Source of the DNA: Candidatus Enterococcus myersii | GTDB taxonomy: Bacteria; Bacillota; Bacilli; Lactobacillales; Enterococcaceae | Direction of reading: 5' to 3' | NCBI RefSeq assembly: GCF_017316025.1 | Contig: NZ_JAFLVT010000002.1 | Coordinates: 1 to 64,000, forward strand | Length of the DNA stretch: 64,000 bases | Part shown: positions 34,236-45,777 of the stretch, piece by piece | How the letters are laid out: each line of letters begins with the position of its first letter | Position numbering within the stretch: the first letter of the stretch is position 1 | Position numbers and translations under genes: made by a program | The notes under the pieces: generated by a model | What the model was told of the DNA's origin: nothing | The model's input: the letters and a program-made list of their open reading frames with translations, nothing else | Databases searched by the model: none

Positions 34236-34422
34236 GGAAGGACCAACTTTCTTTTTTTTTAGGCTCTAAAAAATAAAAAAATGCGAAAAAAAGGAGGCGT
34301 CCCCGTAAATTGCAAAATATGCTTGTATAACTGGTAAAAATAATTTTCCACTATTTGTAAAATAAAATCTGCCAGTTAGACTGCTGCTATTTTGTCTAGG
34401 ATACAACCTCGGTTAAATGCGT

Positions 34423-34647
34423 TTAAGAAGCAAGACTACGTAATTGGTCCGGTCTAAAACCGATGATTGTTGTTTCACCAGCAGTTGTTACCGGCACACT
34501 CTTGAAACCTTGTTCTTTTAGAAAGTTCAATGCATTTGGCTCTTCATCTATGTTAACTTCTTTAAAACTGACATGATTCTCAGTTAAAAAGCGTTTTGTC
34601 ATTTTACATTGCATGCAGTTGTTTTTTGAAAATAATGTAATCGTCAT
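34423..34647 (-). CDS. nrdH: NrdH-redoxin
   Basis: 74 residues. Glutaredoxin-like fold with thioredoxin-like active site NNCMQCKMTKRF (C-M-Q-C), and GFKSVPVTT and GFRPDQL, the NrdH hallmarks. It reduces the C-terminal cysteines of NrdE. RBS AAGGGGGC. It leads the nrdHEF operon; the usual nrdI (flavodoxin needed to load manganese into NrdF) is not present between nrdH and nrdE, where only 187 bases lie, and must be elsewhere. Confidence 0.93.
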   Translation of the reverse strand: MTITLFSKNNCMQCKMTKRFLTENHVSFKEVNIDEEPNALNFLKEQGFKSVPVTTAGETTIIGFRPDQLRSLAS

Positions 34648-34712
34648 GATAATGCCCCCTTAATTCTTTATATTCTCAGTATAGAGAAGTAAAACTAAAA
34701 GTCAAACGAAAA

Positions 34713-34759
34713 ACACTAGATATTGTGTTTTGTAATAATAAACACACTATACATTGTGG
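34713..34759 (-). promoter_or_regulatory. Two NrdR boxes upstream of nrdH
   Basis: ACACTAGATATTGTGT (34713-34728) and ACACTATACATTGTGG (34744-34759) match the 16-bp NrdR palindrome. Their starts are 31 bases apart, three helical turns, as usual for NrdR pairs. They predict repression of nrdHEF by the nucleotide-sensing repressor NrdR. Confidence 0.85.
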
Positions 34760-34848
34760 TTTTGGGATAGACAAGTTGAAAAGATAGCAGAAGGACAAGT
34801 TTTCTTTTCTATTTTCATGATGAGAATAGAAAATGGTCTAGTTCTAAA

Positions 34849-34944
34849 TTAGAATAATTATTAATATGTGAAAAATATTACAATATTTTAAATTTGATTG
34901 ACTTTGCTAGCGGTAGACCTTATCCTAAATGAGAATAATTATCA
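34849..34944 (+). promoter_or_regulatory. feo promoter with Fur boxes
   Basis: TTGACT (34898-34903), 17 bases, TATCCT (34921-34926). TGAGAATAATTATCA (34930-34944), right at the start site, differs from the 15-bp Fur box by one base; a second site TTAGAATAATTATTA (34849-34863) matches at 12 of 15. Iron-dependent repression is expected. Confidence 0.75.
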
Positions 34945-34978
34945 GTCGCAATTGATTCCTGTCAGTAAAGGAGTATTC

Positions 34979-35449
34979 ATGAAAAAATTAGCAGAAGTTG
35001 CACCCAATCAAACCTTTGTTGTGAAAGAAGTAACAGCGCAAGCAGAAGTTCAAAAGCATTTACAAAACTTAGGATTGTTGCCAGGCAGTCATGTTGTGTT
35101 GTTAAAAAGTAAAGGTCAAGACGGAATTGTCCTAGTTCAAAATGCGCGCCTAGCTTTAGACCAGAGTTTATTAGAAGCAATTATCGTCGAGCCAGCTGCA
35201 AAAAAAGAAGAAGTCTTATCTTTAGATCAATTAGCAGTAGGAGATAAAGGCAAAGTTATTAAAATATTTGGCGAAGGTGCGGTCAAACGCCGCTTAATGG
35301 ATATGGGCTTGACTAAAAATGTTGTGATAACGGTCCGTAAATTAGCACCATTAGGCGATCCCATTGAAATTAATTTGCGTGGCTATGAATTATCTTTAAG
35401 AAAAAGTGAAGCAGAGTATATTTTAGTGGAGTTAAAAAAGGAGGGATAG
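34979..35449 (+). CDS. feoA: Ferrous iron transport protein A, two FeoA domains in tandem
   Basis: 156 residues, about twice a classical FeoA. Two SH3-like FeoA domains: residues about 1-72 (LAEVAPNQTFVVKEV ... LGLLPGSHVVLL) and about 80-154 (LDQLAVGDKGKVIKIFGEGAVKRRLMDMGLTKNVVITVRKLAPLGDPIEINLRGYELSLR). The second keeps the canonical motif better. The start at 34979 follows AAAGGAG; the frame is open further upstream but runs over the promoter. FeoA supports FeoB at the inner face of the membrane. Confidence 0.9.
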   Translation: MKKLAEVAPNQTFVVKEVTAQAEVQKHLQNLGLLPGSHVVLLKSKGQDGIVLVQNARLALDQSLLEAIIVEPAAKKEEVLSLDQLAVGDKGKVIKIFGEGAVKRRLMDMGLTKNVVITVRKLAPLGDPIEINLRGYELSLRKSEAEYILVELKKEG

Positions 35450-35450
35450 T

Positions 35451-37610
35451 ATGGAAAACTTGCAATTTGCTTTAGCGGGGAATCCCAACAGTGGGAAAAC
35501 AAGTACATTTAACCAATTAACAGGTTCCATGCAATCCGTGGGAAATTGGCCGGGGGTTACTGTTGAGCGTAAATCCGGTACATTAAAGAAACAAAAAAAT
35601 ATTACCATTCAAGATTTGCCTGGGATTTATTCTTTATCTCCTTATACTCCAGAAGAAATTGTTGCCAGAGATTATTTATTAACAGGTTCACCTAATACGA
35701 TCATCAATATTGTCGATGCGACTAATTTGGAACGTAATTTATATCTAACGACGCAGCTTATGGAAACAGGTATTCCTGTTGTTTTGGGATTGAATATGAT
35801 GGATCTCATCAGAAAAAGCGGCAAAACCATTAACTTGGACAAATTAGCTTATGGCTTAGGCATTCCGGTAGTGAGCATGAGTGCCTTGAAAAAACAAGGT
35901 TTACAGGAATTGATTCATAAAAGTACGCAAGCAGCGGAAAAATTTCCTCCTGAAACGACATATCCAACTTATGATGAGCGTTTAGAAGCAGCCTTAACTG
36001 AAATTATTGACGTCTTAGGTAATACTGTTGCGCAAAAACAAGCACGTTTTTATGCTGCAAAATTATTTGAAAAAGATGAATTGGCAACAGAAAATTTAGA
36101 TTTAAGTAAAATTCAGCGTAAAGAAATTAACGAAATTATTGCCATTACAGAAAAAATCTTTGATGATACGAGTGATGCCATTTTGGTAAATGAGCGTTAT
36201 GAATTTATCGCGCGCCTAATGGCATTATGTACCGTTAATGAAAATGAATTACGCTTAACTATCAGCGATAAAATCGATCAAATCGTGACCAATCGTTTCT
36301 TGGCACTTCCAATTTTTGCCTTTGTTATGTGGGGGATTTATTATCTGTCTATCCAAACAATTGGAGTCATGGGAACAGATTGGGTCAACGATGTCTTGTT
36401 TGGAACAGTCGTACCGGATTTTGTTACGAAAAATCTCGCAGCATGGCACGTTGCCGCTTGGATGCAAGATCTAATTTTAAATGGCATTATTGCCGGTGTC
36501 GGAGCTGTCTTAGGTTTTGTCCCGCAATTATTAGTGCTCTTTTTCTGCTTGTCACTATTAGAAGATTGTGGTTATATGGCACGGATTGCTTTTGTAATGG
36601 ATCGTCTATTCCGTAAGTTTGGTTTATCTGGTAAATCCTTTATCCCCATGTTGATTGCAACCGGTTGTGGTGTGCCGGGGGTTATGGCGAGTCGCACAAT
36701 TGAAAATGAAAAAGATCGTCGTATGACGGTTATGGTAACGACCTTTATGCCTTGTTCTGCGAAATTACCGATCATTGCCTTAGTTGCCGGTGCCTTTTTC
36801 CCACAAGCAAGTTGGGTTGCACCGTCTGCCTATTTCATTGGCGTATCCGCAATTGTTTTGTCAGGCATTGCCTTGAAAAAAACGCACTTATTTGCCGGTG
36901 ATCCCGCACCATTTATTATGGAATTACCCGCTTATCATTTGCCACAAGTCAAAAATGTTTTCCGCCAAACTTTTGATCGGGGATTTTCCTTCATTAAAAA
37001 AGCAGGGACGATTATTTTTGTCTCCAGTATCGTTTTGTGGTTTATGTCCAATTACAGCTTTACCTTAAAAGCAGTTGATGGCAATCAAAGTATTTTAGCG
37101 AATTTAGGTCGTGTGATTGCGCCATTGTTTGCACCATTAGGTTGGGGAAATTGGCAAGGTGCAGTTGCAACAATTACTGGACTGATCGCCAAGGAAAATG
37201 TGATCAACACATTTGGCATTTTGTTTAGTCATTTAGATGAAGTTTCTGAAAATGGTGTAGAAATTTGGGGACCATTACAAGCAGCCTTTACACCAGTAGC
37301 GGCTTACTCATTTTTAGTGTTCAATTTGCTATGTGCACCGTGTTTTGCAGCAATTGGCGCGATTCATCGGGAAATGGGCAATGCGAAATGGACTTGGATC
37401 GCAGTGGGCTACCAATGTGGTTTAGCTTATGCGGTAAGCTTTGTCGTCTATCAATTTGGCCGGGTTATCTTTGAAGGAGGCCCAATGAATGCGGCTACTA
37501 TTTTAGCAGCCGCGGTCTTAGCCTACGGTCTGTTCTTACTAATTCGTAAAACACCCGCACCTAAAAATGATGTCATTTCAATGCATCAATTAAAAGAGGA
37601 AGTGAAATAA
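35451..37610 (+). CDS. feoB: Ferrous iron transporter FeoB
   Basis: 719 residues. The N-terminal G domain has GNPNSGKTSTFNQLTG (G1), DLPGIYSLSPYTPEE (G3) and NMMD (G4); helical and membrane domains follow, with the Gate motifs ATGCGVPGVMASRTIENEKDRRMTVMVTTFMPCSAKLPI and a second copy near the C-terminus. It imports Fe2+ across the cell membrane. It starts one base after feoA stops, behind AAGGAGG. Confidence 0.96.
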   Translation: MENLQFALAGNPNSGKTSTFNQLTGSMQSVGNWPGVTVERKSGTLKKQKNITIQDLPGIYSLSPYTPEEIVARDYLLTGSPNTIINIVDATNLERNLYLTTQLMETGIPVVLGLNMMDLIRKSGKTINLDKLAYGLGIPVVSMSALKKQGLQELIHKSTQAAEKFPPETTYPTYDERLEAALTEIIDVLGNTVAQKQARFYAAKLFEKDELATENLDLSKIQRKEINEIIAITEKIFDDTSDAILVNERYEFIARLMALCTVNENELRLTISDKIDQIVTNRFLALPIFAFVMWGIYYLSIQTIGVMGTDWVNDVLFGTVVPDFVTKNLAAWHVAAWMQDLILNGIIAGVGAVLGFVPQLLVLFFCLSLLEDCGYMARIAFVMDRLFRKFGLSGKSFIPMLIATGCGVPGVMASRTIENEKDRRMTVMVTTFMPCSAKLPIIALVAGAFFPQASWVAPSAYFIGVSAIVLSGIALKKTHLFAGDPAPFIMELPAYHLPQVKNVFRQTFDRGFSFIKKAGTIIFVSSIVLWFMSNYSFTLKAVDGNQSILANLGRVIAPLFAPLGWGNWQGAVATITGLIAKENVINTFGILFSHLDEVSENGVEIWGPLQAAFTPVAAYSFLVFNLLCAPCFAAIGAIHREMGNAKWTWIAVGYQCGLAYAVSFVVYQFGRVIFEGGPMNAATILAAAVLAYGLFLLIRKTPAPKNDVISMHQLKEEVK

Positions 37611-37745
37611 ATGGTAGCAACGATAATTTTAAGCCTTTTAATTTTTGGCGCAGCAGCCTTTGTTGTTTACCGTCAAGTAAAAAAAGGCAGCAGTTGTGAA
37701 GATTGTAAAACAAGTTGTCCTGTGAAAAAACCGGAACAGTTTTAG
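37611..37745 (+). CDS. FeoB-associated Cys-rich membrane protein
   Basis: 44 residues beginning MVATIILSLLIFGAAAFVVY, one membrane helix, then CEDCKTSCPVKK with three cysteines. This is the FeoB-associated cysteine-rich family found behind feoB in Firmicutes, perhaps a redox or metal-handling helper. It starts directly after the feoB stop codon. Confidence 0.85.
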   Translation: MVATIILSLLIFGAAAFVVYRQVKKGSSCEDCKTSCPVKKPEQF

Positions 37746-37873
37746 TAGTTGTAAAAGTAAAATAAGGGGCTATTTAAAAATAGGAAGAAAAGTTGAGAAA
37801 AAACCGCCTCTTGTTTTTGAGCGTGAAGAAAAATTGGTAAAGCCCTTCTTTTTATTAAGCGTAAGAAGGCGCG

Positions 37874-38299
37874 CTATTTTGTGACACGTTTATATAAGTA
37901 GTATTTGGTGACGCCCCGCATAGGTGTATCTGGTAGGCTGCCAAAGATAGTAAAACCATTTTTTTGATAAAATTCAACGGCTTGATAACTTTTGGTTGTT
38001 AAGGTTAGGTTAATTACACCTTCTTCTTGTGCCCAATCACTTAAGGCTTGTAAAAGTCGGGAGCCAATTTTTTGGTTTTGAAATTCTGGTTTGACAGCTA
38101 ACAGACTGACGTGAAGATTTTCAAAATCTTGCTTGGCAATTAATCCGCCGACTAATTCATCTGCTAAGGTTGCGGCAATGACAAGTCTTTCGTGTTTTTT
38201 GGGCAATTCATCGTGAAATTGTGCCTGATATTGCGCTGTGAAAACTTCTCTTAATAAAGGTTCAATGGTTTCTGTCTGACTGGTTTCAATTCGAATCAT
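37874..38299 (-). CDS. GNAT family N-acetyltransferase
   Basis: 141 residues covering one GNAT domain: VSLLAVKPEFQNQKIGSRLLQAL is the acetyl-CoA pyrophosphate loop (Q/RxxGxG/A type) and AVEFYQKNGFTIFG the C-terminal strand-helix. The substrate is unknown. A single leftward gene between the feo and lac operons, with AGGAGG upstream. Confidence 0.84.
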   Translation of the reverse strand: MIRIETSQTETIEPLLREVFTAQYQAQFHDELPKKHERLVIAATLADELVGGLIAKQDFENLHVSLLAVKPEFQNQKIGSRLLQALSDWAQEEGVINLTLTTKSYQAVEFYQKNGFTIFGSLPDTPMRGVTKYYLYKRVTK

Positions 38300-38608
38300 G
38301 CAAATTCCTCCTGTCTATACGCATTTAGTATAGCAGTTTCTTTTAACCAATTGGAAATCTAAATAGATTTTTATAAAAGTAAGTAAAAATTTTAGTAAAA
38401 TGACAAAAAAAGTTAAAATGCAAACGTTTTTTTGTGTGGGGTTGTTGTGTTATTCAATTCGCAAATTTTCTAATAGTATTTTATTTAAATTGTTGATTTA
38501 GTAAGGAATATTTTGCGTGAGAAAAGCAAAAACATTTGCTTTGTGTTTGATTATGTTTGGTATAAGTGTTTTTTTGAAAAAAATACAGTGGAAATATGTT
38601 AGAAAGGG

Positions 38609-38754
38609 TTTACAAGTGTTTGTTTACATGTTACGATACTTGTGAAGTTAATACGTAGTGGATTGTTACTATTCGATTAGGCAAAAACCGCGAATGCTAG
38701 GTGAGTACCAGTATCTTTACATGGTATGATAATCCTATCATTTGCGGTTTTTTT
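38609..38754 (+). promoter_or_regulatory. lac operon promoter, RAT antiterminator site and terminator
   Basis: TTTACA (38609-38614), 17 bases, TACGAT (38632-38637). GGATTGTTACT...GGCAAAAACC at 38660-38689 matches the RAT element recognised by BglG/LicT proteins and overlaps the left arm of a terminator (AAAAACCGC, 38683; TGCGGTTTTT to 38754). Bound LacT would stop terminator formation. TGCAAACGTTTTTT (38419-38432), well upstream, is a near cre match. Confidence 0.85.
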
Positions 38755-38777
38755 ATTGGTTAGTTAGGGGGAATAGA

Positions 38778-41035
<2,258 letters not shown>

Positions 41036-41105
41036 ACTTTAGTAGAAGTTGCGAAAAATTATCCGGAAAACGAATTCAGAATATTGAAAAAATGGAGTGA
41101 GAATG

Positions 41106-41426
41106 ATGAATAAAGAAGAATTACAGATGCTGGGCTTTGAGATTGTCGCATATGCTGGTGACGCTAGAAGTAGCCTATTAACAATTATTAAAGAAGCCCG
41201 GGCCGGCAATTTTGAAAATGTTACGACACTCATGGCTGACGCTGAGGAAAATTTGAATTTGGCCCATAATGCTCAAACCAAATGTCTGGCCGCAGAAGCA
41301 GAAGGTGAAGACTTAGATATCGGTTTTATCTTTGTTCATGGGCAAGATCATTTGATGACGACTATTCTTTTAAAAGAATTAACAGAAAACTTTGTCGACT
41401 TATATAAAGAAAAATACAACAAATAA
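41106..41426 (+). CDS. lacF: PTS lactose-specific EIIA component
   Basis: 106 residues. EELQMLGFEIVAYAGDARSSLL at the start and FVHGQDHLMTTILLKEL at the end are typical of the PTS lactose/cellobiose EIIA helical bundle; the histidine in the last motif is the phosphorylation site. GTG at 41097 and ATG at 41103 are alternatives; 41106 has the best spacing to GGAG and fits homologues. Confidence 0.92.
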   Translation: MNKEELQMLGFEIVAYAGDARSSLLTIIKEARAGNFENVTTLMADAEENLNLAHNAQTKCLAAEAEGEDLDIGFIFVHGQDHLMTTILLKELTENFVDLYKEKYNK

Positions 41427-41449
41427 ACAAAGGTTAAGGAGGAAATGAA

Positions 41450-43177
41450 ATGAACGCCATTATTAAACAAATCGAAAAGCATCAGGCAACTTTTCAAAAG
41501 ATTTCAAGAAACATTTACTTGTCGGCGATTAAAGATGGTTTCTTGGCAGCGATGCCAGTTATCTTATTTTCCAGTATTTTTATCTTGATTGCGGCGATCC
41601 CGCCAATTTTTGGTATTACACTACCAGCAGAATTTGAAACCTGGTTATGGAAAATTTATGACTTTACCATGGGCTTAGTGGGGATGTTGGTGGCCGGAAC
41701 AACAGCACGTTGTTTAGCAGGTTCTATGAACCGTAAAATGCCTGATGGTAAAGTGATTAACGAAACTTCTGTTATGCTAGCTTCAATTTGTGGCATGCTT
41801 TTACTTGCTGTTAATAAAACAGACGGTGCCTTTGTCGCAGATTACATGGGAACAAAAGGTTTGTTATCAGCTTTTGTTGCAGCCTTCATCACCGTTAACA
41901 TGTATAAATTCTGTATTAAACGCGACATTACCATCAAAATGCCACCAGAAGTACCCGGTAGTATTTCGCAAAATTTTCGAGATGTCTTTCCTTTTTCATT
42001 TTCAGTTTTAAGTTGTGCAATTATCGATTTGATTTCTCGTTATTTCATTGATGCTCCTTTTGGGGAAATGTTCTCTAAATTATTATCGCCACTTTTTTCA
42101 GCCGCCGAGTCTTATCCGGGAATGGCTTTGATTTGGTTTTTAATTCCGATGTTTTGGTTTGTTGGCGTACACGGTCCATCGGTTGTAAAACCGGGCCTGT
42201 CTTCAGCTTTGTATGGAAATACAGAAGAAAACTTGAAATTGTTCCAAAATGGTGAACATCCTTTTCATTCATTGACTGAAAACTTTGGGAATTTCATTGG
42301 TGAATTAGGGGGTACCGGGGCAACGTTTATCGTACCAATTATCTTCATTTTGTTAATGCGTTCCAAACAGCTAAAAGCAGTTGGTAAAGCTTCGATTATT
42401 CCGGTCATGTTTGCCGTCAATGAACCGTTACTATTTGCAGCACCAATTATTTTGAATCCTTACTTTTTAGTACCATTTTGTTTAGCACCGGTTGCCAATG
42501 TAATTATTGGTAAATTATTCATCGACATTTTGGGGATGAATGGTTTCATGTATGTCTTGCCTTGGGCTACGCCAGGACCAATTGGTACTGTATTATCAAC
42601 TAATTTCCAACCAATTTCATTTTTATTGGCTGCCACATTATTAGTAGTCGACTTCTTCATTTATATGCCGTTTTGTAAAGCTTACGATAAAGTTTTAGTT
42701 GAACAAGAAGCACAACGGGTAGAAGAGATAGATGAAGTAGAAACAATTGCACCAGAATTAGCGCCAGCTAGTGCAGCAGCAGTTGTTGATGGCAATGAAA
42801 CTGTTATTGTTGAGACAGAACCTGCTGTTAGTCCAAATGCTAGTGGCAAAGGTTACGATGAAGATTTAAATGTTTTAGTTTTGTGTGCTGGTGCGGGAAC
42901 TAGTGCGATGTTGGCCAACGCTTTGAAAAAAGGTGCAGCAGAAACCGGGAAACACATTAATGCAGCAGCTGGGTCATATGGGTCTCATTATGACATTATG
43001 AATAACTACGATGTTATTGTTTTAGCGCCACAAGTAAATAGCTACTACGAAGATATTAAGACCGATACTGATAAATTAGGTATCAAATTAATTGCAACCA
43101 AAGGGGCGCAGTATATTAATTTAACCCGTGATCCCAAAGGCGCAGTTGACTTTGTCCTAGGTGAATTAAATAAATAA
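41450..43177 (+). CDS. lacE: PTS lactose-specific EIICB component
   Basis: 575 residues. EIIC membrane domain (about 1-420, ten or so hydrophobic segments, with GVHGPSVVKPGL and AVNEPLLFAAPIILNP), an acidic Ala/Glu-rich linker (about 420-465), and a C-terminal EIIB domain with active-site Cys479 (VLVLCAGAGTSAM). It imports lactose and phosphorylates it. Last gene of the lacTGFE unit. Confidence 0.93.
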   Translation: MNAIIKQIEKHQATFQKISRNIYLSAIKDGFLAAMPVILFSSIFILIAAIPPIFGITLPAEFETWLWKIYDFTMGLVGMLVAGTTARCLAGSMNRKMPDGKVINETSVMLASICGMLLLAVNKTDGAFVADYMGTKGLLSAFVAAFITVNMYKFCIKRDITIKMPPEVPGSISQNFRDVFPFSFSVLSCAIIDLISRYFIDAPFGEMFSKLLSPLFSAAESYPGMALIWFLIPMFWFVGVHGPSVVKPGLSSALYGNTEENLKLFQNGEHPFHSLTENFGNFIGELGGTGATFIVPIIFILLMRSKQLKAVGKASIIPVMFAVNEPLLFAAPIILNPYFLVPFCLAPVANVIIGKLFIDILGMNGFMYVLPWATPGPIGTVLSTNFQPISFLLAATLLVVDFFIYMPFCKAYDKVLVEQEAQRVEEIDEVETIAPELAPASAAAVVDGNETVIVETEPAVSPNASGKGYDEDLNVLVLCAGAGTSAMLANALKKGAAETGKHINAAAGSYGSHYDIMNNYDVIVLAPQVNSYYEDIKTDTDKLGIKLIATKGAQYINLTRDPKGAVDFVLGELNK

Positions 43178-43201
43178 ATTACTAAGATTTCTTCTTAGTT
43201 C

Positions 43202-43234
43202 GGGTAGAACGAAAAAATGGTTCTACCCTTTTTT
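43202..43234 (+). terminator. Terminator after lacE
   Basis: GGGTAGAAC and GTTCTACCC stem followed by six T residues. It separates the GH2 gene from the PTS operon. Confidence 0.88.
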
Positions 43235-43350
43235 CAAACAGACAAATCTAATTAAAAACAATGGCTGCCTAGTTGAAGAAATTATCTTTTGGATAAACAA
43301 TGTAAAGTTGAAAAGTTTAGGAGTCTTTTGAACAATGGAGGAAAATACAA

Positions 43351-45714
43351 ATGGAAAAATATCCCATTAATGATTGGCGTTTTTATTTAGGTGATAATGA
43401 AATCGCGTGGCAAAAAGATTTTAACGACGAAAACTGGCAAAATGTAACGGTGCCTCATGATTGGAGTATTACACAAGATTTTACGAAGGAAGCTTCTAGT
43501 GGAACAGGATATTTGCCAGGGGGGATTGGTTGGTATCGGGCTCATGTTACCATAAATGAGATTGGCGAAGTTACCGATAAAGTGACGCAATTGCGTTTTG
43601 ATGGTGTCTATAAAAACTGTCAGGTCTGGGTCAATGGGTATCATGTTGGCGGCTGGGCATCGGGATATAGTTCATTTCAATTTAATTTAACTGAAATTTT
43701 AAGCTATAACACCAATGATGAACTTGTAATTGCCGTTAGAGTGGATCATACAGACATTGCAGATTCTCGTTGGTATAACGGCAGTGGAATTTCTCGTCTT
43801 GTTACAATTGTCACCAGCAATCCCGTTATGGTGGATCGCTACGGGATTACGTTTGAAACCGTTGCGTTAAATGAGCAAGATGCTGTTGTGAAAACCAAAA
43901 CAGCAGTAACAAATTTCACTGCCAAAAAAGCAACGGCAGTGATTAAACAGACTTTAACAGATGAAGATGGAACTGTCGTAACAGTAGGGCATGAAGAAGT
44001 TTCATTACTAGCCGGTGAAGTTTGCAAAATTCAATTTGAAACGACTGTAAAAGATGCAAAATTATGGCAGGTGCAAAGTCCCAATTTATATACTTTAACT
44101 ACGAGTATTATAAGTGGTGATAAGGCGAATCATTATGAAGAAAAAGTCGGTATTCGCACCTTTGCCTTTACTGCTGACAATGGTTTTATTTTAAATGATA
44201 CCGAAAATCTAAAATTAAAAGGGGTCTGTTTACATGAAGATGCCGGTTGTTTTGGTACAGCTGTTCCCAAAGCAGTCTGGCTGCGTCGCTTGTTAAAATT
44301 AAAAGAAGCTGGTTGCAATGCGATTCGGATGGCGCATAATCCCCATGCGCAAATTTTGTACGATCTGTGTGATGAACTCGGCTTTTTTGTTTTTGATGAA
44401 GCATTTGACGAATGGGAAAACCCAAAAAACAAATGGTGGCAAGGTCACAATGTCTATCCGCCAAAATATGAAGGTTATGCCAAAGACTTTCCAGTTTGGC
44501 ACAAAAAAGATTTAGTGGATATGGTATTGCGTAATAAAAATCATCCCTCAATTATCGCTTGGAGTGTTGGCAACGAGATTGACTATCCCAATGATCCGTA
44601 TGCCAATGATTTATTCAATGAAATGGAAGGCAATAATGACGCCAATAAACCAGTAGAAGAGCGAATTTATAATCCTAATCGTCCGGATACGCGTCGTTTG
44701 ACAACGATTGCCAAACAGTTGAGTGAAGTCGTCCACAAAGAAGATGCAACAAGACCAACGACACTGGCTGCAGCCTTTCCAGAATTATCCTATCAAACGG
44801 GCTTAGTAGATAGTGTAGATGTCATTGGTTATAACTATAAAGAACACTTGTATGAAGAACATCACCGTCTTTTTCCGAACAAGCCTTTTATTGGTAGTGA
44901 AAATCGTCACAGCTATCAAAATTGGTTAGCGGTAAAAGATAATGATTATATCGCTGGCCAATTTTTATGGACGGGAATTGATTATTTAGGCGAATCTCGT
45001 GGCGTTTGGCCCAAACATGGAACTTATCGCGGTTTACTGGATATGTGTGGATATGAAACCATGATGTTTTATAAACGTAAAAGCTGGTGGTCAGAAGAAT
45101 TAACTGCCCGTCTTTTTACGCGCCCTGCTAAAGAAAAATCAGAGGATCCATGGGAAGCTGTTTATCGTAAATGGAATTACAGTGAAGGCGAACAAGTTGA
45201 AATTCGCCTCTACACGAATGCTGCCAGTTTTGAATTGAAGGTGAATGAGGAAAGAATTGCTTTAACTTTTGATGAAGTGGAGGGGTACTATTCGACCATT
45301 GTTCCATTTGTAGCAGGCCCATTAATTTTGACAGCCCAAAAAGATGGGAAAACAATCATCGATACTTTAAAAGCAGTAGGGCAAGGACAGCGGTTAACCG
45401 CCAATCTATGGCAAGTGCCAACGGCTTTTAAAATGCTTTTGCCACAAGATGAAGTAATCCAACAAATTGAATTATCTATCGTCGACAAAGAGGAAAATCT
45501 AACCGATACCAATCAAGTTATTCACTTTGAAGGCGAAAACTGCGAGTTTTTAGGCTTTGAAAATGGGGATATGGATGATATTACCAATTATGGTGAAAAA
45601 TATAGAAGAACACGCAATGGTCGCGCTATTTGCTATGTGAAAACAAAAGTAGCCGTGAAAGCAAAAGCAGTGTTTTCTGTCGCTGGATTTCATGATTTGA
45701 TCATTACGTTATAG
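43351..45714 (+). CDS. Glycoside hydrolase family 2 protein (beta-galactosidase-like)
   Basis: 787 residues, no signal peptide. N-terminal sugar-binding domain (GWYRAHV, WVNGYHVGGWASGYSSFQFN), an Ig-like domain, then the TIM barrel with KGVCLHEDAGCFG, MAHNPH, acid/base Glu409 (WSVGNEID) and nucleophile Glu517 (FIGSENRHS). C-terminal beta domains follow. The enzyme is cytoplasmic. Family members cleave beta-galactosides or beta-glucuronides; its place behind a lactose PTS operon suggests a beta-galactosidase, but the sugar cannot be fixed. It has AATGGAGG upstream and terminators on both sides. Confidence 0.87.
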   Translation: MEKYPINDWRFYLGDNEIAWQKDFNDENWQNVTVPHDWSITQDFTKEASSGTGYLPGGIGWYRAHVTINEIGEVTDKVTQLRFDGVYKNCQVWVNGYHVGGWASGYSSFQFNLTEILSYNTNDELVIAVRVDHTDIADSRWYNGSGISRLVTIVTSNPVMVDRYGITFETVALNEQDAVVKTKTAVTNFTAKKATAVIKQTLTDEDGTVVTVGHEEVSLLAGEVCKIQFETTVKDAKLWQVQSPNLYTLTTSIISGDKANHYEEKVGIRTFAFTADNGFILNDTENLKLKGVCLHEDAGCFGTAVPKAVWLRRLLKLKEAGCNAIRMAHNPHAQILYDLCDELGFFVFDEAFDEWENPKNKWWQGHNVYPPKYEGYAKDFPVWHKKDLVDMVLRNKNHPSIIAWSVGNEIDYPNDPYANDLFNEMEGNNDANKPVEERIYNPNRPDTRRLTTIAKQLSEVVHKEDATRPTTLAAAFPELSYQTGLVDSVDVIGYNYKEHLYEEHHRLFPNKPFIGSENRHSYQNWLAVKDNDYIAGQFLWTGIDYLGESRGVWPKHGTYRGLLDMCGYETMMFYKRKSWWSEELTARLFTRPAKEKSEDPWEAVYRKWNYSEGEQVEIRLYTNAASFELKVNEERIALTFDEVEGYYSTIVPFVAGPLILTAQKDGKTIIDTLKAVGQGQRLTANLWQVPTAFKMLLPQDEVIQQIELSIVDKEENLTDTNQVIHFEGENCEFLGFENGDMDDITNYGEKYRRTRNGRAICYVKTKVAVKAKAVFSVAGFHDLIITL

Positions 45715-45725
45715 CACTGTTAGAT

Positions 45726-45777
45726 AGTGGTTTTTAAAAGCGATGTTTACTTGCGCTTTTAAAGACCACTTTTTTTG
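45726..45777. terminator. Terminator after the GH2 gene
   Basis: AGTGGT-TTTAAAAGCG and CGCTTTTAAA-ACCACT stem followed by seven T residues. The right arm overlaps the end of the transposase fragment. Confidence 0.83.

Noticed and set aside
34240-34420. Hidden nrdI gene between nrdH and nrdE
   Set aside because: The gap of 187 bases is far too short for NrdI (about 120 or more residues) and has no flavodoxin-like frame.
44133-44551. Several antisense frames of 60-120 codons inside the GH2 gene
   Set aside because: They are opposite-strand shadows of a long, clearly conserved gene and have no ribosome sites.
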